A stretch of 12,348 nucleotides of DNA from CAYRTD01 sp964426915 (GTDB lineage Bacteria; Bacteroidota; Bacteroidia; Bacteroidales; GCA-2748055), in the NCBI GenBank assembly GCA_964426915.1, contig CAYRTD010000120.1:1-12348 (forward strand), read 5' to 3'. Positions 6,483 through 12,348 of the stretch are shown here, one piece after another. Position 1 is the stretch's first letter. Every line of letters begins with the position of its first letter. Position numbers and translations under genes: made by a program. The notes beneath the pieces are model-generated. The model worked only from the letters and a program-made list of their open reading frames with translations. It was not told the DNA's origin and did not search any database.

Positions 6483-6601
6483 GTCTGTCCATAATGTCCG
6501 ATATCTGCGTTGCTGCAAAAATTTTAAATCCTCATATACATTAGTATACTGCGGTTTAAAATTTTTGCGCGCCTTGATCTCGAACATTCTGATCCAGACA
6601 C
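6483..6601 (-). repeat. 119-bp palindromic element, copy 2
   Basis: The reverse complement matches 154-272 at 116 of 119 positions. It has the same ends and the same 14-bp inner arms. Two of the three differences fall together in one codon of the shared frame (TTC versus TAT, F to Y), and the third lies just outside that frame. The element begins directly after the cysN TAA. Relative to the preceding gene it has the same orientation as copy 1 has to pgpH: both stops are followed by A-G-T then CTGTCCATAATGTCC. On the minus strand the ATG at 6587 opens MFEIKARKNFKPQYTNVY. The frame then runs out into cysN antisense, so the long 83-aa reading is not credible as a whole. Confidence 0.88.
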
Positions 6602-6660
6602 ATTACTCTATTGACAGACATTAATTAGTGTCTGTCAATAATGTCAGATTGTATGATCCA
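6602..6660. repeat. Spacer and end fragment next to element copy 2
   Basis: Read on the minus strand, this repeats the layout seen at 100-153: an element right-end fragment (GACATTATTGACAGACAC, with bases like the consensus GACATTATGGACAGACAC), then a 26-base spacer ending TCAATAGAGTA, then the full element. GACAGACA (6613-6620) and TGTCTGTC (6629-6636) form a perfect 8-bp inverted repeat at the junction. Confidence 0.6.
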
Positions 6661-6911
6661 TTACCCCAGCGTATCATTTGAGTGGTTCACCCCAGAGCCT
6701 CAATGAGGATGTAATCCGGCAACCGGGGATGGCTTTAGAGTGAGCTAATCCCTACGCCTCCCATGTACCCATTATTTTTCGGAATAGGATTTTGTAATAA
6801 ATATCTCTGCACTTTATGTCAAGGAAAACACCCGCCGAAGCAAAAGAAACCGGAATAAACTGATCCGTTATAACTCATGCAGATTTCTTAAGTCGACGCC
6901 TATACCTGTGG
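6661..6911. other. Intergenic stretch without a recognisable gene
   Basis: No ORF with protein-like content, no RNA gene and no clear repeat was found in this stretch. It ends in ATACCTGTGG (6902-6911), the left copy of the target duplication that flanks the 221-bp element. Confidence 0.5.
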
Positions 6912-7132
6912 CTACTCTTTATACATAAGTCGGTTCCGTTCAAACAGGGTGTAACCTTCATACATGCTATCAAATTCTTCTGGATTTCGTCTGTTTCCGA
7001 TAATGCAATTCCGGCCTGCTCGCCTTCGCGAAGCTTCAGCGGAGCAAGGAAAGGCCAGAATTGCATAACCGATATTGCAATACGTCAATGTTTGGAGGGT
7101 ATAATTTTTTTAGACTTATGTATAAAGAGTAG
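6912..7132. mobile_element. MITE-like element, 221 bp, with 20-bp terminal inverted repeats
   Basis: The ends are perfect 20-bp inverted repeats: CTACTCTTTATACATAAGTC at 6912-6931 and its reverse complement at 7113-7132. They are flanked by a perfect 10-bp direct repeat, ATACCTGTGG (6902-6911 and 7133-7142), which reads as a target-site duplication. Inside, TGCAATTCCGGCCT (7004-7017) pairs with AGGCCAGAATTGCA (7052-7065) with one mismatch. This inner hairpin is itself flanked by near-identical 12-mers (CCGATAATGCAA at 6997-7008, CCGATATTGCAA at 7069-7080). No transposase is encoded. The target length of 9-10 bases would suit an IS4-like transposase, but that is inference. On the minus strand the left end carries a short protein-like frame ending DSMYEGYTLFERNRLMYKE-stop, with the TAG inside the terminal repeat. 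Confidence 0.8.
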
Positions 7133-7155
7133 ATACCTGTGGGGGGGGTGGTAAT

Positions 7156-7210
7156 GTTATATATAAAAAAAGAGGATGATAAAAATCATCCTCTTTTTTC
7201 TATATATAAC
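7156..7210 (-). terminator. Strong dyad terminator after susD
   Basis: AGAGGATGAT (7171-7180) pairs with ATCATCCTCT (7185-7194) around an AAAA loop. Flanking A- and T-runs extend the stem, and an outer GTTATATATA / TATATATAAC pair (7156-7165, 7201-7210) makes the dyad nearly symmetrical over 55 bases. It lies 11 bases after the susD stop, so it should end the susCD transcript. The A/T symmetry means it could also stop rightward transcription. Confidence 0.85.
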
Positions 7211-7220
7211 ATCTCAGTTT

Positions 7221-8531
7221 CTATTCAGCATCCCACCATACTCTTTGGAATATATTAACTGTAGGAACATTTTCCAAATTATAGGCAACTTCATCCTGAG
7301 CATAAGGATATCTTCTTGGAATGCTACTACCCTGAACGGGATCAAGAACCGGATAACCTGTTCTTCTCCAGTCATTATATGGCTCGGGATGAGCAAAAAG
7401 GTGTTTGTACTTCTCAAGCATAATTCTCTCGAGGAGAGTCTCTCCTGTCAAAGCCTCCGTTTCAGTGTCGAAGTCATTTACAAAATCTTCGTCATAAACA
7501 TCATACTTTGTCAATGAAGCTTCCAGTGCATCAACTAAAGTTTCCTGAGCACCAGCCTCATCATCATTACGATACTGAGCTTCAGCTTTCAGGAAAAGAC
7601 CTTCCGTATATCCTATAAAAAGTACGGGAGAGCCCTGATTAGTCCAATAGCCATTTGCAGACCATTCCTGGATACCGCTTCTGGGATCGCCTTCCATGAT
7701 CGAATCATACACAGCATTGTTTCCAACGTATCCGGCTCTTTGTTCAATAAACTGATATAAAGGATTATAACCAGCAGAACTAGAACCGTCAAAAGGTTGC
7801 ATCATGTCATCATCTATTGACTCAAATCCCGCGTCAAGATCATCGATAACGGCACCAAAATCCACAGTGGACACTTTCGTCAATCTCATAGCATAACGTG
7901 CCTTTAGCATATTTGCAGCTTTGACCCACAGTTCTGTGTCCCCTCCGTAAATATAATCGTTTGTTATACCAGCTACGTTATCATCAGACTGAAGATCTGG
8001 GATTGCGGCATCAAGAAGACGCTCAATCTCATCATAGATTGATGACTGGGAATCGTATACCGGAGTTAGTTCGTCAGATCCCATCAAAGCTTCGGTATAG
8101 GGTACATCACCCCAAACATCTGTAACCATAGCCAGAGAAAAAGCCATCAGAACTTTACCTACACCTGCCGCATTTCTCTCCAGGTTATCAGGATCTTCAG
8201 CTTTATCTATATATTGCTTGAGATCCATCAGAACACCCTGATACATAGAATTCCAAAGGTTATTCGGGTCGCTTTGTCTTATGTTATAATTGTTTATAGC
8301 AACAAACTGGCGGTCCTGTCCTCTTAATTGCTGCATCCAGACCGATTGGATACCCACAACATCAATGCCTCCGTAATAATATCCCAGAGAACCCTGAATG
8401 GCAGGAAGCAGGACGCCGATTGAAACATCCTTGGGATTATCCGGATCAATGTTGATATCCGGATCTATCCACTTTTCGCATGATGCGAACAGGACGGATA
8501 AAACAAATAATAAACTTAATATTTTTTTCAT
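7221..8531 (-). CDS. SusD/RagB-like nutrient-binding outer-membrane lipoprotein
   Basis: The 436-aa product is the substrate-binding lid that sits on the paired SusC-like transporter at the cell surface. The N terminus (MKKILSLLFVLSVLFASC) is a lipoprotein signal with a lipobox LFASC and the acylated cysteine at residue 18. The following EKWIDPD is acidic, as expected for surface export in Bacteroidota. The body is alpha-helical and TPR-like, with family-typical motifs such as VTDVWGDVPYTEA, KAANMLKARYAMRL, EGLFLKAEAQYR, ERIMLEKYKHLF and the closing SSIPRRYPYAQDEVAYN. It fits the SusD_2 branch (SusD-like_2), and length is somewhat below classical SusD. It follows susC by 40 bases in the same operon. 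The ligand cannot be read from the sequence, and no glycoside hydrolase or peptidase is adjacent. Confidence 0.95.
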   Translation of the reverse strand: MKKILSLLFVLSVLFASCEKWIDPDINIDPDNPKDVSIGVLLPAIQGSLGYYYGGIDVVGIQSVWMQQLRGQDRQFVAINNYNIRQSDPNNLWNSMYQGVLMDLKQYIDKAEDPDNLERNAAGVGKVLMAFSLAMVTDVWGDVPYTEALMGSDELTPVYDSQSSIYDEIERLLDAAIPDLQSDDNVAGITNDYIYGGDTELWVKAANMLKARYAMRLTKVSTVDFGAVIDDLDAGFESIDDDMMQPFDGSSSAGYNPLYQFIEQRAGYVGNNAVYDSIMEGDPRSGIQEWSANGYWTNQGSPVLFIGYTEGLFLKAEAQYRNDDEAGAQETLVDALEASLTKYDVYDEDFVNDFDTETEALTGETLLERIMLEKYKHLFAHPEPYNDWRRTGYPVLDPVQGSSIPRRYPYAQDEVAYNLENVPTVNIFQRVWWDAE

Positions 8532-8571
8532 AATTGCTTATATTTTTAATTTTTAAACCAAAATCTTGATA

Positions 8572-11500
8572 TTAGAAACCAAGTCGTAACCCAAAAGTAT
8601 AAGACTTAGTACCCGGATTATTAAAGTAATCAAGGCCCAGACCATTGTTATTACCAACAAGGCTGGTCTCAGGATCAACACCGGTGTAAGGTGTGCTTAA
8701 CCAAAGATTAATTCCGGTAAAATAAACTTCAAGATTACGAATGAATCCGGCTCCAAGAACTCTTTTGGGCACTGAATAAGCAAAGGTAAGCTCTCTGAGT
8801 CTTACCCAGTCAGCCTCTTCAATATATGGTTCAGAAGGTCCGGTAAATCCACTACCTTCACCACTCCACCAGTACCAGTCTTCATCCAAAGGAACTTCCG
8901 TGGTATTTACTGCGCCTGAACCAGGTTGTTCAACACCATTCTCATCAAGATGAACGACTTCACCATCAATGTTAACATGGCCATAGACACCTTCAAAGGT
9001 AGTTAGTTCACCACGATTTTCGGTTTCCTTGGAAGTTCCAAAATAATTCAGAGCACCTCTTGTACCATTCCACATTAATCCGCCTTCTTTGATATCAAGT
9101 AAAGCAGACAAGGAGAATCCCTTATATCTAAAGGTATTGCTAATACCGGCAGTCCAGTCGGGCATTACAGAACCCTGGGCAACCATTTCCGGACCACTGA
9201 AAGGATATCCGTCCATACTTGCATCAGCCGGATTATCATTGATGAGGATATTACCTGCATCATCTCTTTGCCAGGAAAGACCGAAGAGTGTACGATAAGC
9301 TTCACCTTCAACGGCTCTCACCTGAGGCTCAACAAATCCGGAAAGGAATAAATTAGGAACATTTTCAGCAAGTTTTGTAACTTCTGAATAAGGATTTGAC
9401 CATGTAGCATAGAAATCCCACTGGAAGTCAGATGTTTTAACCGGAGTAGCGGAAAATACCACTTCAAATCCATAGGTACGCATGGTACCGGCATTTACAT
9501 ATCTGGCTCCAAATCCTGTAGAAGGAGCAATTTCCTGTGGAAGAAGCAGATCTTCGTTTTCATTATTGAAATATCCAACATCCAGTCCCATTCTGCCATC
9601 AAGGAATCTTAAATCAACACCAAATTCCAGTGAATTCATGCTCTCTGGAACAAGATCGGTATTACCTATGGTTCCTCCCAGTGAAAATGCATTTACACCG
9701 AGGAAAGGATAGGTTATACCCGGAGTCCAGCCATCTAAAGGCTCAGCTCTGAAGTAGTAGTTGTCTGTTGCATAAAGAGCTGCATCATTAGCAATCGAAG
9801 CATAAGATGCACGCAATTTACCATAGGGCAATACATTGTTTCCCTGCAGTCCAGGCAATTCAGTAAATACAAAGCCGGCGCTGACAGAAGGGTAGAAGAA
9901 AGAATTATTATCAGCAGGCATAGTTGTGGACCATTCCTGACGACCTGTAGCATTCAAATAGAGTAAATCCCTGTAATTGAAGGCGATATCTCCGTAAAAC
10001 GCTGCGGTTCTTTTCTGAGAGGAACCTTCATATCCACGGACATCACTTGAATTGTTCATGTTATAAAAACCCAGATCGGTAAGTCCAAAAGCAATAGCCT
10101 CGGTAAAACTATACTTTGTCTGGTAGATATTATTACCAGCAGTAAAAGTAAAACCGAGATCGGGAGAGAGCTGCTTCTGAATGGTCATAATAAGATCGGA
10201 GTTAATGTCCTGATTAACTGAATTCCAGTCATCAACCTGACCTGTTGGGGCTTCGTTTGATCCGATTTCAAAATAGTTTTTCACATCCTTAAACCACATA
10301 TCAGCTCCAAGGCGGTATGTAAAGCTCAACCAGTCGGTTGCCAGATAATTAATATTCAGGTTACCGAAAAGTCGGTTAACGTTATCGTTATAAAGGTTCT
10401 TATTGGCTGTCCAGTAAGGGTTATCATATCCACCACCAAAACGATAAGATCTTTGACTACCATCGGCAAGCTGATACTTATAGGAATTATCAAAATTAGG
10501 AGGAGTACGAAGCAGACCAAGCATCACACCGGAGATATTAGAACCCTTCTGAATTCTGTTACCTTCAGAGTTAACATAATTCATACTGGCTCCGACAGAT
10601 AGCTTACTACTTACATCTCTTGTACCGGAAAGCTTGAATGTAGTTTTATCAAAGGTATTATTCGGTACTACACCTTCCTCGTTATTATTACTTAATGACA
10701 TGTAGAAAGTACCTTTTTCATCACCCCCGGAAATATCAACATGGTGATTATAGGATATACCTGTCTGGAAGAAATCGTAGTGATCGTAAGCCTCCGCCAT
10801 TTTACCGGAAGCAAAAGGACTATCGGCAGCAACCAAACGTCCGTTCGGATCCCAGTCGCGCATCCATCTGTCCATAGGAACAGTACCACCAAAGGCATAA
10901 TGATCGGCAGGAACATAATTTGGGTCTGTAGTATATCTTAGATCTTCAAGCGCCGGTCCCCAGGCCACTCCAACATATCCAAAACTCTCTCTCTCATCAG
11001 GCATCCAGAGTCCAAAATCTCTTCCATTAAGGCTCATAAAAATATTTGACCCTTGGGCATATTTTTTCTGTAATTCAGGAAGTTGTGAAACCTGTTCAAT
11101 TTTTACAGAACCGCTGTAATTTACTTTTACGCCTTCAGCAGATCTTTCTCCTGATTTGGTTGTAATAATGACAGCGCCATTGGCTGCACGAATACCATAA
11201 AGAGCAGTTGCGGCACCACCTTTAAGAATTGTCATATCCGCAACGTCATTGGGGTTAATGTCAATGGCACGGTTTGATTCCGAAACACTGTTAATAGTGT
11301 TTCCGGTATTACCGCTGTTGTCAATAGGAACACCATCAACCACAAAAAGAGGCTGATTACTTCTGGTTAAAGAAGCTGATCCTCTGATCTCAATAAATGA
11401 TGATGATCCGGCATCTCCAGATGAACGGTTTATGCGCACTCCCGCAACTTTTCCACCGATAGCATCAATAACTGAAGTTCTGGAGGATCTTGCGAGCTGC

Positions 11501-11886
11501 TCCTCGTCGACTGTTTCCACTGAATAACCAAGTGCTTTGGCATCTTTGGATATACCAATAGCAGTTACAACCACCTCATCAAGATCAAGGGCATCAGGTT
11601 CCATCTGAACATCGATAGTTGATCTACCATCGATGGGAACTTCCTGTGTTCTCATTCCAACGAAGCTGAATACCAGAGTCGTTGCACCTTGGGGAACCGC
11701 AAGTACATAATCACCGTTAAAATCAGTAACAGTACCTGCTGTTGTTCCTTTTACCACAACTGACACTCCGGGCAGAGGAGCTCCGTCCTCGGCACTTGTA
11801 ACATTACCGGAAATCTGCATATTCTGAGCCCATAAGCCCGAAAACACAAATACCAGGAATGCCAGCAAAACTGTAAATCTTTTCAT
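8572..11886 (-). CDS. SusC/RagA-like TonB-linked outer-membrane transporter
   Basis: The 1104-aa product is a TonB-dependent outer-membrane barrel that imports oligomeric nutrients with its SusD partner. Domains in order: signal peptide (1-20, cut after GLWA), a carboxypeptidase-regulatory-like domain (about 23-97, including GAPLPGVSVVVKGTTAGTVT), a TonB-box-like DEVVVTAIG (103-111), the plug (about 115-245, with QPLFVVDGVPID and the SusC signature LKGGAATALYGIRAANGAVI), and a long beta-barrel ending in the aromatic SYTFGLRLGF. The length and motifs are complete, with no frameshift. It is the first gene of the susCD operon and has a good promoter match upstream. No ECF sigma/anti-sigma pair, hybrid two-component regulator or degradative enzyme lies in the window, so the substrate class and regulation are unknown. 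Confidence 0.96.
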   Translation of the reverse strand: MKRFTVLLAFLVFVFSGLWAQNMQISGNVTSAEDGAPLPGVSVVVKGTTAGTVTDFNGDYVLAVPQGATTLVFSFVGMRTQEVPIDGRSTIDVQMEPDALDLDEVVVTAIGISKDAKALGYSVETVDEEQLARSSRTSVIDAIGGKVAGVRINRSSGDAGSSSFIEIRGSASLTRSNQPLFVVDGVPIDNSGNTGNTINSVSESNRAIDINPNDVADMTILKGGAATALYGIRAANGAVIITTKSGERSAEGVKVNYSGSVKIEQVSQLPELQKKYAQGSNIFMSLNGRDFGLWMPDERESFGYVGVAWGPALEDLRYTTDPNYVPADHYAFGGTVPMDRWMRDWDPNGRLVAADSPFASGKMAEAYDHYDFFQTGISYNHHVDISGGDEKGTFYMSLSNNNEEGVVPNNTFDKTTFKLSGTRDVSSKLSVGASMNYVNSEGNRIQKGSNISGVMLGLLRTPPNFDNSYKYQLADGSQRSYRFGGGYDNPYWTANKNLYNDNVNRLFGNLNINYLATDWLSFTYRLGADMWFKDVKNYFEIGSNEAPTGQVDDWNSVNQDINSDLIMTIQKQLSPDLGFTFTAGNNIYQTKYSFTEAIAFGLTDLGFYNMNNSSDVRGYEGSSQKRTAAFYGDIAFNYRDLLYLNATGRQEWSTTMPADNNSFFYPSVSAGFVFTELPGLQGNNVLPYGKLRASYASIANDAALYATDNYYFRAEPLDGWTPGITYPFLGVNAFSLGGTIGNTDLVPESMNSLEFGVDLRFLDGRMGLDVGYFNNENEDLLLPQEIAPSTGFGARYVNAGTMRTYGFEVVFSATPVKTSDFQWDFYATWSNPYSEVTKLAENVPNLFLSGFVEPQVRAVEGEAYRTLFGLSWQRDDAGNILINDNPADASMDGYPFSGPEMVAQGSVMPDWTAGISNTFRYKGFSLSALLDIKEGGLMWNGTRGALNYFGTSKETENRGELTTFEGVYGHVNIDGEVVHLDENGVEQPGSGAVNTTEVPLDEDWYWWSGEGSGFTGPSEPYIEEADWVRLRELTFAYSVPKRVLGAGFIRNLEVYFTGINLWLSTPYTGVDPETSLVGNNNGLGLDYFNNPGTKSYTFGLRLGF

Positions 11887-11938
11887 AGATAAAGAATTTA
11901 GGTTTATAAATAGTTAATAATAGAATAATTCTATGAAT

Positions 11939-11967
11939 CAAAACTATGAAAAAAAATTAAAAACAAA
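11939..11967 (-). promoter_or_regulatory. Promoter of the susC-susD operon
   Basis: On the minus strand TTTG (11967-11964) is followed after 17 bases by TAGTTTTG (11946-11939). This fits the Bacteroidota primary-sigma consensus TTTG-N(17-23)-TAnnTTTG. Transcription would start near 11932 and give a leader of about 45 bases before the ATG at 11886. The region just upstream is strongly A/T-rich with long A-runs, which could act as an UP-like element. Confidence 0.6.
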
Positions 11968-12348
11968 AAAAAAATGCAGATTTTTTAAGGGTTACGGAGA
12001 CTTTTTCATATAAATATGGATAGTATGACATACCTGTGCTTAATTAGAAGAAACTTAGAATGAATGGAACCTTCAAGAGATTAATGGATTACATATTAGC
12101 ATTCCGTCATTATGTTTAAGAATAGTATTTATTGAGAATGGTGTATAAATGGTGTTAAAGCCCATAGTAAACTCTGGACTCTTAAATTCGAAGTAGAACT
12201 CCGGGTAACCGAGTTACGAGCTTCGCAACCGCTATCCGCGTTTCGCCGGAGCTTTAGGTACCTAGCGCCTAAAGCTTTATGCGAACGTGGTCACGCCTGT
12301 CCGCGGTACTCCGGGAAATACCGCTGAAATTTAACACTGAATGAGTAT
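11968..12348. other. Intergenic region upstream of susC, with hairpins at the right edge
   Basis: No gene was recognised here. The left half is AT-rich. Positions 12145-12206 share an exact 14-mer (ATAAATGGTGTTAA) and an exact 8-mer (AGTAGAAC) with 2775-2830 at almost the same spacing, with weaker similarity between. From 12195 the DNA turns GC-rich and hairpin-rich: AACTC near 12197 pairs with GAGTT near 12211, AGCTTTAGG (12250-12258) pairs with CCTAAAGCT (12268-12276), and GCGGTA pairs with TACCGC near 12302-12323. It could be the edge of an interspersed repeat that continues outside the window. Confidence 0.5.

Noticed and set aside
6336..6587. 83-aa minus-strand ORF at the end of cysN
   Set aside because: Only the first third lies in the palindromic element; the rest is antisense to cysN. 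The open frame comes from the repeat, not from a gene.
6875..7066. 63-aa minus-strand ORF across the MITE
   Set aside because: It crosses the terminal repeat and target duplication of the element, and its frame differs from the more protein-like frame there.
12195..12348. tRNA or other structured RNA in the GC-rich right edge
   Set aside because: Several short hairpins are present, but no cloverleaf, anticodon arm or CCA end could be assembled.

Overview
The window looks like chromosomal DNA from a member of the Bacteroidota, probably a Bacteroidales- or Marinilabiliales-type organism. The evidence is a SusC/SusD outer-membrane uptake pair, a Bacteroidota-type 7TM-HD phosphohydrolase, a CysD/CysN ATP sulfurylase, the near absence of well-placed Shine-Dalgarno sites, and promoter matches of the TTTG / TAnnTTTG kind. 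The assignment to an order is inference.

Layout, left to right. Positions 1-272 are a repeat cluster: a hairpin at 43-90, an end fragment near 100-127, and a full 119-bp palindromic element at 154-272. The pgpH-like gene (minus strand, 274-2409) stops one base from that element. A 487-bp gap follows, with a possible 49-codon ORF on the minus strand. Next comes a cytoplasmic-looking SH3 + NlpC/P60 peptidase (2897-3673, plus). A 100-bp pyrimidine-rich tract with a G-quadruplex motif on the other strand then runs into a cysD promoter-like box. cysD (3836-4741) and cysN (5196-6479) are separated by an unusual 454-bp spacer that holds a hairpin and a 42-aa ORF overlapping the cysN start as ATGA. 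A second copy of the 119-bp element (116 of 119 bases identical, inverted relative to the first) begins just after the cysN stop. The next gap carries a 221-bp MITE-like element with perfect 20-bp terminal inverted repeats and a perfect 10-bp target duplication, then a strong dyad terminator. The right third is a minus-strand susC-susD operon (11886-7221) with a recognisable promoter, followed by an AT-rich and then hairpin-rich leader region up to the window end.

Functionally, CysD and CysN form the ATP sulfurylase that makes APS from sulfate and ATP. PgpH is expected to hydrolyse cyclic di-AMP. The NlpC/P60 protein is expected to cut muropeptides. The SusCD pair is expected to import an unidentified oligomeric nutrient by a TonB-dependent route. 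These are four unrelated housekeeping or uptake units rather than one pathway. No defence, CRISPR, phage or secretion system is visible. The least ordinary content is in the intergenic DNA: palindromic elements placed at gene ends in the same orientation relative to each gene, a MITE with intact insertion footprints, and the small ORF coupled to cysN.
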